This document shows, piece after piece, positions 46,165 through 58,194 of a DNA stretch of 64,000 nucleotides. Positions within the stretch are counted from its first letter, which is position 1. Every line of letters begins with the position of its first letter. This DNA is from Micropterus salmoides (Eukaryota; Chordata; Actinopteri; Centrarchiformes; Centrarchidae), in assembly GCF_014851395.1 (NCBI RefSeq), contig NW_024041150.1, forward strand, positions 43,399,437 to 43,463,436, read 5' to 3'. Position numbers and translations under genes: made by a program. Under the pieces are notes generated by a model. It worked only from the letters and a program-made list of their open reading frames with translations, was not told where the DNA came from and searched no databases.

Positions 46165-46174
46165 CTTCCTCTTT
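46165..46174 (-). promoter_or_regulatory. PU.1/ETS-like site upstream of gene 3
   Basis: The minus strand reads AAAGAGGAAG 67-76 bp upstream of the gene 3 ATG. Its flank is one base shorter than in genes 1 and 2, but the core is unchanged. Confidence 0.5.
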
Positions 46175-47200
46175 CTGTATTTCTGCTACTGATGAGGTTT
46201 TCTCTCAAGCACATAGCAGGAAATAGGTTTTATATTTAGTGTCAGTGAGTCTCAAAGTGAACAAAATAACAGATTGTGCAAAGTTTCAGACCGCTTTTAG
46301 TTTAGTTTACAACAACAAAGGTAAACTAAGGTGAAAATCTTAGATTATTTTAAATATAATATATAATATTTTAAACATATTTATATTTAGAAAATATGAA
46401 GACACTCTAATATAGTATATTTTAATATGGCTGAAAGATGTTTGTTTCATTTTACATATCCATGAGTAAACTGAATGTTTATCAGTGTATTTTGAATGAA
46501 AGACCACAGCCTCCTGCAGTACAGCCATGTCACCACCTGCTGGTGCTGTGGGTGGCTTTACAGTGAAAGTCCAAAGAAAGATATATTCAAGAGCAAATCA
46601 AGGGCAAATCAAGGGTAATTTGGATGAGAGGCTCTCTTTCAGTCTGCATTTGGAGCTGAAAGAGACGTTTATGGATCGTTGTACTAATAAAAGCAATTCC
46701 AGTAGCTAATATGTGGTGGGCTAATAAAACCATATTCTAAAAGAGCAGTGTCTGAGAAACTTAGCATAACATCCTGCCACCTGCTTAGAGTGGCACTGCA
46801 TGGCCCGTGGCATTTTGGGAGATATAGTTTTCTTTCTATGTTTTGTTGCTTCTCTAAGGATGTGTGTGTGTGCACATACATAACCAGTGTAATTGGGTCA
46901 CCCAGTGATGAATGAGACATTTGAGGCAGGGAACATTTATTTTATGTATCTTTAAGTGCAAGAAGAGTGTGTGATCTGATGCAGTCCCTGTCACATGTTG
47001 TATCATTGGAGGTATGATGGGGAAAATTAACATTATACAGTCATTTCAGTTTTATCTGTATAAATGTTTTGTCGTGGTGATTTTTGTGGCGTGTCCTCAA
47101 CTTGCTACATAAGTCCATTTGAGCTTTCCTTGGATAACTATGACCTGGACGACTGAGAATCCTCACAGACATTTCTACAATGAAGCGGATTCAGTATTAA

Positions 47201-47919
47201 AGGTTCACTGTGTACTATTTCTAAGGATCTATTGACAGAAATAGACATAACTATGTTTTCAGTGGTGCATAAAGACCTTACATAATGAACTATTATGTTT
47301 TTAATTACCTTAGAATGAGACATTTATATCCACATACACCGTCCTCTTACATGGACGTTGCCATGTTGCACCGCTATGTTTCTACAATAGACCAAACAGA
47401 CAAATTGCTGTAGGGCGTTTCGTCACTACCAAAGAAGAAGAAGATACTTGGACAAATGGAAAACTATTATGCCACCGTAGCTTCTCCTGCGCTCTTGCAA
47501 AGGTAGAGTGTGCCGGAAAAAATCAGATTTTTTCCCCCTCATCAAATCGTTAGAAATAAGAGAAATAAACATGGGAATAAAGAAGTATCCAGAACAGAGT
47601 ACAAATATATAAGAAGACAAATAATATAAACTTTGCTAGGGGTAGTTTATATGTTTTATAGGTATTATATGAAGACATTAAAAGAAGACCATATGATGAC
47701 AGTTTTCACAGCCTTTATGTTGTTGGATGTAGAAATTGAATTGATAGAATCTACATCTCATGGAGAAAAAGTACAATTAGTTATTTTACTGCTGAATCTA
47801 CATTTATTAATGTTTACTTCTAAAAGCAAAATACCACATTCTCCCACATCACTGTGAGCCGCTGGCTGATATTCTCAACCCTCACCACTAGATGCCACTA
47901 AAACCTACACACTGAACCC
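47201..47919. mobile_element. TTAA-flanked MITE upstream of gene 3
   Basis: The ends AGGTTCACTGTGTA and, inverted, AGGGTTCAGTGTGTAG lie between TTAA tetranucleotides (47197-47200 and 47920-47923). The paralogous flank upstream of gene 1 (about 10925-10950) lacks the 719 bp. No transposase is seen; short ORFs inside have no domain. Its ends differ from those of the MITE at 19137, so it is a separate family. Confidence 0.75.
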
Positions 47920-48189
47920 TTAAATGTGTGAATGTACCTGTGGGACAGCTTGCATTACAGCCATCTGTCCACATGGTGGTGCTGTTATCTTTATTAGCTA
48001 CTCTACAAAACATCAAGCTAGAGACAAACAGAAGAGAAGAAATCCATTCAGATCACAGTGAAACCAAAATAATTGTCAGCTGTGTACTCCACCTCTGATC
48101 ACCAGGGAGTCAGTAAAATATGAATTAGTACACTGATCTGTACAGCACTTACTACTCAGCTTTATGGTGGTTTTAGGGAAGATTAGAGT

Positions 48190-49345
48190 AAGGCAAGGCA
48201 AGGCAAGTTTATTTGTATAGCACATTCAAAGTGCTTTACATAAAACATAAAAGCAACAGGGAAATATAAAAAAGTTTAAAAGCAACATAGGGAAATTGAA
48301 AAAATACACGTTAAAAATAATAAAAGTTACAGTGCAGTGTACAATCAGGGTAAAAGAGTTAAATGGAAAATAAAAACAGGCTGAGGGGTTGAGCAAATAA
48401 TTGAGTTACAATTATTTTGAATAGAGAATAAACAGAGAAGTACACTTAATCTACTCTCTCTAACTAGTCTGTATTCGGGTCCAATCTTTGGGTCCACTGA
48501 AACTCCAAAAACCCTCGGACACTACAGAGAAACCAGGACATGTCTGTCAGCAGGCCACTTTGATCCAGTTATACTCTGGACCCACCTGCGTGTTTACAGG
48601 TGGACAGAGGTTCCTGCAAATCACTCAGGCGCGAGATTTAAGACCACTTCCTTCACTCTGTTCAATCTCACTCTCATTATCTTTTCACTCAATTACCTAC
48701 TCATTTCTCACCGTGTAAATATTTAATTAAAAGCAATGGTAAAAAGCTAAAAACAAAGAAAAAAACAGTAAAAGTTACAGTGCAGTGTCAGTTATCAATC
48801 TACTAGTTAAAGGCAGTGGTAAAAAGAAAAATCTGAAATATTTAATTAAAAGCGATGGTAAAAAGAAAAGTCTTCAGTCTTAATTTAGAAGAACTGACAG
48901 ATTCAGCAGACCTGCAGTTATCTGGGAGTTTGTTCCAGATATACGGAGCATAATAACTGAACGCTGCTTCTCCTTGTTTAGTTTTGAGTCTGGGGGCAGA
49001 AAGCAGACCTGATCCCAGACGACCTGAGAGGTCTGGATGGTTCATAACGAAGCAGAAGATCAGAAATGTATTTTGGCCCTAAACCATTTAGTGCTTTATA
49101 AACTAACAGCAGGATTTTGAAATCAATTCTTTGACATACATGAAGCCAATGTAAAGACCTCAGAACTGGAGTGATGTGATCCACCTTTTTGGTCTTAGTG
49201 AGGACTCGAGCAGCAGCGTTCTGAATCAGCTGCAGCTGTCTGATGGATTTCTTAGGGAGCCTGTAAGGACACTGTTACAGTAGTCGAGTCAACTGAAGAT
49301 AAATGCATGGATAAGTTTTTCCAGGTCCTGCTGAGACATAAGTCC
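48190..49345 (-). pseudogene. L2-like LINE 3' fragment
   Basis: Minus-strand pieces read MDHITPVLRSLHWLHVCQRI, FKILLLVYKALNGLGPKYIS and YAPYIWNKLPDNCRSAES, the C-terminal end of an L2/CR1-clade reverse transcriptase. The 3' end is marked by GGCAAGTTTATTTGTATAGC and AGTGCTTTACATAAAA at 48193-48245, a common teleost LINE terminus. Frames are broken near 49000, and 48420-48720 is unassigned. Confidence 0.65.
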
Positions 49346-49729
49346 TTTAATCTAATCTAATAATTAAATAAATTAACAGACTTTGTCTCAAAAGAAAAGA
49401 AGGTAAGATGGATTATTGAATTTGAGTCTGTTATTAAATTAGCAAAATGTTACTAGGTGAACAAGTATTAGATAATTGTAACTACTTATTTTCCTTTAGA
49501 CTTTGTTGAGTGAAAGTCTGATTCTAGTGTAGAAACCTCATCTCATTGTTTATTTATTATTTAAACACCTTGTTTTAAATGTCCCCTTCTGACTGGTTTT
49601 CTCTCAGAGTCCAGTTCATATCTTTCAGTGCAGTTTGTGTGAATAGCGTCAGAGTGGCATCGTGGAAAAATATCTCGTCACTCACAGAGACACCGCAGAA
49701 CCTGACCAGAGGAAGGTAACCAGATGCAT

Positions 49730-50090
49730 ATAAAATCCTCCATGGCCTGGCCCCTCCACCTCTTTCTGAGTTTCTGAGTTTATGGTCCAACTCCAGTCGC
49801 CTCACTCGAGGAACATCCAGAGGGGACTGTGTTATTCCATTCAGGAAAACTGCGATTAGTCAGTCAGCCTTTTCTATTAAAGCTTCAAAAGAATGGAACA
49901 ACATCCCAACGTCAATCAGAGAAATTAATAGTTATAATGTATTCTGCTCATCATTAAAACGTTGGCTCCTTAGCAGTCAAACATGCCAGCACTGAACTTC
50001 CAACTTCCAACGCCGCTTTATTGAGTCATCCTGCATGTTTTTATTTATTTAATATCGATACTGCTGCTTTTTAATGTTTATTCTGCCTCT
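49730..50090 (+). pseudogene. LINE C-terminal fragment
   Basis: Plus-strand translation at about 49741-49997 reads HGLAPPPLSEF, RGTSRGDCVIPFRKT, FSIKASKEWNNIPTSI and SLKRWLLSSQTCQH then stop. This resembles the conserved C-terminus of a second fish LINE family (ASKEWNNLP, LKKWLL). It is 5'-truncated and opposite in orientation to 48190-49345. Confidence 0.5.
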
Positions 50091-50099
50091 TAAGCTTTG

Positions 50100-51490
50100 T
50101 ACTATAACTGACTAATGTCTTTGACTGTGTTCTTAATATTGACTCTAGTGGTTTTATGAACTGTAGCTTGTGCTTTTATGTTCTGTCGCCTCCAGCTGCA
50201 TTTCTACTTAAGCTCTGTAGCGCATGAACTCCTTGTTGCATGTTTGTTTTGGCATCTTATTCCTGCTACTGTAAGAAATATAATATAATATAAATGTTTA
50301 TTGTATTTTTGCCAGCTGGGATTGGCTCCAGCCCCCCACAAACGTTTCAACGTTTCAAACGTTTACTTGCATTTGATGACATGATATCAGGCACCTCAAC
50401 AGCTGCATCGGGTAAAAACTACATGTAACCTATTTGGCCTGAAACAGGGCTACAGCCAAGCCGTTGATATTAAACCACTGATTGCCTCTATTTCGCCGGG
50501 TGGGCTAAAAGCAGCCAAATAAGAGCTAAATCGTTGCTACAGATAGACCATGTGAATTTAATGACACTTAATATCTTTTTGATATTATTGACATTGCAAA
50601 AATAATATATCAACCATCTCAAGTGCTGCCAGGGAAAAAACACACTTTTAATCATTTTTGACTAAAAGTGGGCTACAAATAGCCGGTCTGTCTAGGAGCT
50701 AAATCGTGTCTATGCACATGTGAAAGAAATGAAACAAAAAACTTTGTAATCACTGTAGTAATCACTACTTTTAACATACAAAGCACCCAATTCTCATATA
50801 GAGGCTTTAAAACATTAAAGACTGATGAACACACCGTGTTTGCATGTGCACAGTTTAAATTTATTTGGATTAATTAGTTATAATACAAGTCTTTTATCAG
50901 GTCAGGGGTACAGAAGAGAGCTTGTCCTTGAAATTGGTGTTACAGAAAATAAATCAAGATAACATTATACAATTTAAGCATTGCAACAATGAAACATTTT
51001 AAAGGTAGGCAAAACAGGTAATCCAGCAAAACCAGTTTCTCAACAAACTGTGCATGATGATAAAGGCACTGATAATATAATCCAATCTAAAAGTTTCAGA
51101 TAATCAGTAAATATTAATTTACGCTAACTCTAAGTTTAACAGCCAACATATTCATTTGTATTAATAATACATACAATGAATCTCAGATAAAGTATTCAGT
51201 AATAAATGTCATATGCATATACTAATGTCATCTTAATCATAGCAAAAGTTAAGGTATATAAAATTTGACAAGGAACAAAAAACATACTGGCTATATAATT
51301 ATTAAAAAGCTTTAAGAGTGAAATGGTTTACATAATAAGAATCACAGCTAAGTAAGAATTTCTGAAAGATACGCTGGAATGATGATCAGTGATCAATTTC
51401 TGCTGTGTGCAGGATTTTTATATAAAATGCATCTAAATCTAGTTCAAAGACTAGGAAAATGGCACACTGAGCATTATTTTTCTTCATCTC
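50100..51490. other. Repeat-like spacer 3' of the apolipoprotein L gene
   Basis: No coding sequence is seen. Positions 50430-50720 contain GGGCTAAAAGCAGCCAAATA-type motifs and look like a DNA-element remnant. A minus-strand AATAAA at 50860-50865 could serve as the polyadenylation signal of the apolipoprotein L gene, about 630 nt past its stop. Confidence 0.35.
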
Positions 51491-51493
51491 AGG

Positions 51494-54050
51494 CTAAAAG
51501 GGCGTCTCCAGGACAGCTCGTTTTTCCTCTGATGTCAGCTGACCTTTGCACAGGGAGTCATGGATCTTCTGCCATGACTCAATCTCTGACCTCCAAAGTG
51601 CAGCTCTGGCTCTGATGAGCTGTGAGACTTCAGTCTCGCTGCCTTTGGCCAGACTGATGCTGTCTGTACAGATGAAGTAGATATCTAGGCCAAGGAAAAG
51701 ACCACTGACTGCGATTTCACAGAACCTGGCTGCCTTGGAGAGTGCAAGTGACCCTTTGACTGCTACCTGACCGATATCTGAGATTTCACTTGTAATCAGC
51801 TCTTCAACTCTCAACAGCTTAGCAGCAGCGTCAACATCATCCTTCAGTTTAGTGCTTTTTTCCACAATACCACGAACTTCACCACCCAGCATGTCTACTC
51901 CCTTACCCACATCTTTCATACTTGGTTCTACATTGGGGACTGTTTGACTGGTCACGTCCTCCAGACAATCCTGGAGAACCTGCACATCCTTAATGAAGCT
52001 CTGGAAGACGTCACTGGCTCTCTTTTGTTGTGTATAGTTTACTCCGATCTCTGTGAATGTGGTGACAACACTGTTGACCCCACTGGTAATTCCCAGCGCT
52101 GTCCCACCTATTAACAGACCCAGGGACACTCCTGCTGTGAAAGGAATTAATGCCAAACCAACTATTGAAAGCACGCCTCCAACTGCCCCCACTGAGCTGC
52201 CTGCCACACTGGAGATCTTTGCCCCCTTATTCATCTCGTCTAGCTGAACAGCACACTCCTCCAGCTTGTGTAGAAACTGCAGCATCTCGGCCTGTCGCTT
52301 TCTGAACTCACTGGTGAAAACAGAACATGATTTCCCCTGAAACAAGAACACCATCCGGAAGTCCTGGTCCATCCTGATAGAGAGCAGAGAGAAAATTTAA
52401 GCTTGCTAATCAATTAGTTTTATATTAATTTATTAAGTTTTTAGGTTGAATGTAAAAAAGAAGGCAAATATCAGCTCTTTGTAGATCTTTAGCGTCTTTT
52501 AGCTAATTTTTTTTCTTCTCATTCTGTATTATTATTTGTATTGTGCTATTACTAGTATTATTCAACAAGCTTTATGATTCTGTGTAAACATCAGTATGGC
52601 TTTATTTGTTTCTACTTGATGTGTTTGAGGTTTAGGCCTCTCCAAAGCTGTCTTTATCATTGATTGAATATATCGTTCAGAGAGAAATAACAGTCTTCTC
52701 AAAGACCACGAGGGCACAGCTGCTTTCATGCGTAGGCGCACAAGCAACAGGTTCCTCAAAATCCTTGAGCTGCTGATTTAAAGCTAAATGAGTAAATGTG
52801 CATCAACAAAGATGAACGTCATGTTGGTTTCCTCCAGCTGAATATTTTCAACTCACTCGAATATGCATATTTCAAGTCACCCACTTTGCATTTTTTGTTT
52901 TCCCATGGGTGTTCCACATAAACTTGCGTCTGTTTTCGTCTTTGGATTGAGTTAGTATGTATTCGCTTCACGTGATAAATTCACTTTGTATTCTATGTGA
53001 ACACGTAGTAGTACTTACCTGATTTTTTCAAGCTGATTAATGTGATGAAGCATCCTTTGTATGTCATCTTCAGACAAATCCACATCGAGGTCTAACGTCG
53101 TTTCTGTTGTCATTCTTAAGGGAAAATCACTAAAAAGGGGACAATCACTTATAATTTCTTGCAAAAAGCACCTTGGCATTTTTTACTTACATAATTTTAA
53201 GTATTCTTTCTTTAAATTAATAATGTTTTGGTTTTTAATATATTATTTAAGATTCATATTTAATAGCTCAAGATCATGGTTTGCAAATAACAATAATAAT
53301 ATTAATAAGACCTAAATACCTTTTCTCTAACTTGTCACAGATGCTCTGGGTGGTCTCAATGTATTTGTCCAGCTGATATGACAGCACTTCCACGTTCTGA
53401 AGTTTGGGAAGGAAGAAGACACTTGCATCTCTTTTAAACTTGAGGAGGAGTGGGCAGATTTGCCGTGCAGAAGAGATGACAACCTGAACCTGTTCACAGC
53501 TGATCCCTCTGGGCAGCTGTAACACTTGATTCTCCTTCTTGAACACATGAAGTGAGGTGACCGCCAGCTTCTCCACTGCATCCAGGAAGCAGTCGAGCTT
53601 CTTCAGGCCTCCCTGAGTGTCCTTTAGCACAGCAGTCAAGTCGTCCTTTATCTTCGTCAGCTCTGTCCTCCTTGCTTTGGTCCATTGAGGGAGGTCCTCA
53701 CAGAATTCTGTAACTATGTTAATGTAGCTGAGTGTATCTTTGGTGTAGCACATTAAGGCCTCCTGTAGTTCATCCCTGCAACACAAATCAAAAATGTCTG
53801 TAGATCTATAGATTAATCTGTCATCCAGTTAGTGAAACATCAAAACAAATAAAAATGATCAGTCAGATGAGTCAGTCTCATATTACCATATTATTTTTTA
53901 TTTTTTACAAAAGGTGGCAAACAAAAGATCAACACAACAAGACAATAGAAGTATAAGTATAAAGTTTGAAATAAATAAATAAAATAAAAATAAACTTGCA
54001 GTAAAATAAATAAAAGCCAGGATACAAACAAAAGTTTACCGAGGTTGCAT
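51494..54050 (-). CDS. Apolipoprotein L family protein
   Basis: Proposed exons: 54050-54040 (11 nt, MQP plus a split Arg), 53775-53320 (456 nt), 53114-53019 (96 nt) and 52373-51494 (880 nt). They total 1443 nt, 480 aa, with GT-AG borders and phase 2 junctions that keep one frame. The start lies in CCGCCATGC, a good Kozak context. Exon 2 encodes an alpha-helical region with coiled-coil-like heptads. The last exon holds the apolipoprotein L core: EMNKGAKISSVAGSSVGAVG, then a hydrophobic hairpin (VLSIVGLALIPFTAGVSLGL, LIGGTALGITSGV), a helical middle, a second hydrophobic stretch (EIAVSGLFLGLDIYFIC) and a charged C-terminus. APOL proteins associate with membranes or lipid and can form channels; several mammalian members act in innate defence. 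Exon 2 is less certain in family terms than the last exon. Confidence 0.83.
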
Positions 54051-55330
54051 GGCGGATAGAAAAAGTGACCTCGTCTTCAGCGTAAGTGTCCGTACAGTTG
54101 TTGCTTTTATATTTGATGACCTGAAGCAGCGGCTAAGGAATATAGAGGGAGAGATGGTTAAATATAGGGAAACCATTCAGAACCTTGTAAACTGGTAATA
54201 AAATCTTCAAATGAATTCAATAAAAAGAGACCAGAAGACAGTGATGCTAAAATAGGTATAATGTGCTCTCCTATACTTATATAAACTGAACTAGAGTTAA
54301 AAGTCAAGATGAGAGGACACTGACATATGAAACAATTTCTTTTCATTAGGAAGAGTAAGATATGGTCCAACTTTTGCAATATTTTTCAGGAGGAAAATGC
54401 AGTCATAATAAATAATAAATAATGGTCAATAAGACTTACTGAGGTTTAAGTCATTGTCTAAGATGACACTACTGCACCTCAGGTGAATCTATTATATCAA
54501 CCACTGGATGGAAGGTATTTTTATTTATTTATTTTATTTAAATTATTATTTTAAGAATTTTCTACTACATCTCAGGCTTTCTTTGACATATTTCCTATAT
54601 TTTGTACAGTGTGCTGTAGAATTTTGTATACTACACTGCGCAGAGGAATATCCGTGTGGATCTGCTGTGACAGGAAACTGAAAGACACAAAATTACCATA
54701 AAGAGACAAAGCAACTACAAACGAGATGCAGAAACCTAAAAAGCTATAAATATTTGTTTTCTTATTTTCTTACCTTTTCAATATATTTGTTTAACTTTTC
54801 CTGGCAGGGTTGGTCTTTCACACAACACCAAACTTAGCCTTCTTGTCCTTCAGCCCTGGAGGTATGAGAGCAGGAGTGAGATGAGAGGCAAAAATCCGTG
54901 ATAACAAGCTAGTTTTTGAAAGAGGTTCTGGCAGACCCCAACTATCAAATGTCTCTAAAAGTTTCCTAGTCAGTCCCTCCAGTCCTCCTTCTTGCAGATT
55001 TGAGAGAGCAGGCCACTGAACATAACCTGGAATGAGTTCATTTAAACTGCCAGATTTCTGTTATCTATAATGAGGTATGAAGGCAGTGTGGATGTAAAAT
55101 AATAAACACTTACCAGTCCGGAAGGGGAGAAGAAATGAAGAAAAAAAGAGAGGAAAAACTCTTTTCTTGAGGCCACCTAAAGAGAAACTTATTTATTTTT
55201 TTAAAAATGCTAAAAAGCTTTACAAAGTCTCACAAGACCCTATCTAAATGCTAGACTGAGCTCTTGATGATCAAAGAAGAAGATCCAAAAAGCCAACAAA
55301 GCAATAGGGTCAGCAACTTAAATAAAGAAT
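54051..55330. other. Upstream region of the apolipoprotein L gene
   Basis: No further coding exon is certain. Positions 54160-54260 on the minus strand resemble a decayed L2 reverse-transcriptase C-terminus (AACCTTGTAAACTGGTAATA). The remainder is AT-rich and may hold the promoter and 5' UTR. Confidence 0.35.
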
Positions 55331-55337
55331 TGGGAGG

Positions 55338-55676
55338 ATGGACCTAACCCCTTTTCAAAACGTTCATTGGTTGCCAGAACATACATTAAAACCTCACGTC
55401 ATATATGCTTCCTCTTTAGGAAGTGGTAGTAGTGTGGGTGCAGCTAACCCATTTCTATTTCAAATGTGGTATAATTGCCAGCTAAACATCATAGAATATA
55501 TACATCAAATGTTCAGATATAGTTTAAGAATCAGTTTAGTATCTGATACAACAGGTCATGTCAAGGTTAAAGAGACCTTTGAATTAAATGATAGGTTGAA
55601 AACAGGCCTGAATTGCACTCAAGGAGAACCACATGTTGTTTTTCATGACCTAATAAGGCAAAAGAGTTGTTCATGA
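55338..55676 (+). pseudogene. Unidentified ORF upstream of an LTR
   Basis: The 112-codon open frame has no domain I recognise. It lies about 200 bp upstream of the LTR-like sequence at 55876 and in the same orientation. It could therefore be the 3' coding remnant of that endogenous retroelement, but its family and function are not established. Confidence 0.25.
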
Positions 55677-55875
55677 CCAAGTTGTCCACCATTTTGTGCA
55701 ACGTGGCAGGATGGGAAGATCCAAATCTGAGTTTTAATAAAGTTAGTGGATGTGTGAGCAGCCCTCAAAATTCTCAAAACATTATATTAGGGGCTGTAGT
55801 AATTAATTATGGTCTATGTGCAGAAAAACAATTGTAAAGAGTCACAAGTTTAAAGGAATTATTAGTTGTATAAAA

Positions 55876-56755
55876 TGTTGTCGACACAGCTCACAGACTT
55901 GATACTGAGTGCGACATTTCGGGGAATTGGAGTCGAACAATTACTTCTACAGCTGTTTAAAACAAGGTTCAACTTTTAAGTAAACAAAGACAGGAAATGT
56001 GCGGTGATTAGACAGTTAGATTAAGCAAAGATAAGAGACTATTATAACTACGTAGCAATATGTTCATGTTAGTGTGTGTATTTGAATTGAATGTAATATG
56101 TTTTCTTCATTTGTGTTTCTATCAAATTTATAAGGTTACTGTAGGCAAACAGCTTAGAGGCTGCGGGAAACTGGGGAGGGTCTCCTTAAAAGGAAAATTT
56201 AATCTAAAGAAAATTACACAATGAAAATTAGGTGATACTTGTATTTGTGAACTCAAACAACACAGGAACCTAGTATATAGTAGTATAATGATGCAGATAG
56301 AAATCCACCATGTTGCGTATGTGGCTGTAATTGTGGGGGGTTTATATCTGAGTTAACACAGAGAGGCCAGTAGACTTTTTCCAGAGAGGTGGAGGAGGAG
56401 TCTCCAGTAATCTCTCTCTAAGAATTAGGAATTAAATCATTGAATCATCTAATATTAATAGAATGTAAAGTTAATGTCGAATGATTTCTAGAAGGCTAAT
56501 CTGAGTGAATGTGAGGGTTTTGGATAATCTTTAGGATATTGGTAGGAGATTCCTTTGAGGACACTAAAGTGATCTCAAGTGCAATTCATTATTCATTATA
56601 ACCTTATGTAATCTGTATCAATTGTCATTTTCATATTTTGTACCTTTTTCTTATGTAAATAAATTACTAAAAAAATCTAAAGATACAGACTTATGATTTC
56701 TGTTTCTCTGGTCTATTGTTGAGGGAAACCCAGCCAAGGAACAAAACCCCACAGG
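55876..56755 (+). repeat. LTR-like sequence of an endogenous retroelement
   Basis: It starts TGTTGTCGACACAG, has a polyadenylation-type AATAAA at about 56658 and ends near AACAAAACCCCA. So it runs from TG to CA, as LTRs do. An inverted, internally deleted partner lies at about 63690-64000. No protease, polymerase or primer-binding site was identified. Confidence 0.5.
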
Positions 56756-56855
56756 GGAACAGAAAGAGGGGCTCCTCAGATCTCTAAGAAAGAAGAGTCA
56801 GTAGTCAGGAGGAGATCTCACGGCACCTGTGATCTGCAATTTGTTTATACTATTA

Positions 56856-58194
56856 CAGTTTTTTTTCAATTGCTAACCTGCATTGGTCAAAACTGAAGTC
56901 AAAACTCTTCACGCAGTCAACGAAACAGAAGTGTATATGGACCAAACTGTGAATCATTTTTATGGCTTTCACACAAAATGCATTCAATGACTACTTTCTC
57001 CAAAATCCATGCACTCTTTTCTCATTACTACTTCACCACCTGCAAAACACTGTACATCTGCAGCACATTTTTCAAGTCCAAAACTGTTAAACACATTCAA
57101 AACAGAATTATTGCAAATATCCTGCATTTTTGCAGCAACCAGTCTGAAATATATAGAAAATATTTTACATTTACGTACATTTTACGTTTACATCTATGTG
57201 TGTAGAGAAATGTTTGTAGTTTTATGAAATGGGTTTTACTGTAAAACTGCAAGCTGAGTGTAAAGCAGGAAATGTGCTTGTATGTTAGCAGAATTGTGGT
57301 TGGTGCTGTTGTGGTCATTGTTTCTCACGTACCAGTTTTACTGTGGAAACAACTGAGAAGAACTGAATTGCAGCACTGAAATTTCTGGAACTTTTTTTTC
57401 ACAAGTAAATTGCTGAATGCAGTTTTTCTCAGTTGCTTTGGTACATTTCTACAATCATTCACAGATTCTTATTGACATCATAACAGATATCTTCATCAAT
57501 TTACTGTAGCACACAAAAAAAAGTAATAGACATGTAGAAAAAATTGTTTGCACATTATTATGTTCAACCATTTTGCATGTAGCGACTTATGCAGTGAATT
57601 TATATCTAGATGTTTTGGGGGGTAAGACTTCTCAACAAAGAACCGGTATACTGTAATACATTGTGATCAACGTGACATACAGTAAGCAATTGATAATGTA
57701 GGAAACAGCAGACAAATGTACATGATAATTTGCATAAATGTGTCAAAGCATGTGCTGTTTACATATGATGTGCACAAGTGACTTGATGATGTGGAGGCTG
57801 AACAAGTAGAATTTTAATTCTGGTCTGAGAAATGTATCAAAGTGACTGAAAACAACTGTATTCTATAATGAAATACTGATTTATATGGAAATATCAGTCA
57901 CATTTCACGGATAAAAGTTCAACAAATGTACGTAAAGCTTCCTGTTGTTAGTGTTTTGTAGGCCAGTGTGTTATGAGTGAGATTGTATGCTTTCTGAGTG
58001 GGTATTGTTGCCAGTGTTTTGGCTGAACGAGTTTATTTTGAGGCTTATATGAAGTGTTTTGGTGGTTTGAGTGACTTTTGGAGGTGAGATTAACTGTTTG
58101 GCCAGGATGCATGTTGGTAATGCAGACTGTGTGAAGAGTTTAGAAAAAGTCACTTCAGTTTTGACCGTTGCATCTTAGCAATTGAAAAAAACTG
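56856..58194. mobile_element. TA-flanked non-autonomous element related to 58581-62069
   Basis: The left end CAGTTTTTTTTCAATTGCTA and the inverted right end CAGTTTTTTTCAATTGCTAA are near-perfect inverted repeats. TA flanks both sides (56854-56855 and 58195-58196). The termini resemble those of the transposase-bearing element 390 bp downstream. The 1339 bp inside contains only short ORFs. Confidence 0.75.

Noticed and set aside
52562..52759. Minus-strand ORF of 65 codons between apolipoprotein L exons
   Set aside because: It has no domain and no splice sites joining it in frame; the flanking exons join correctly without it.
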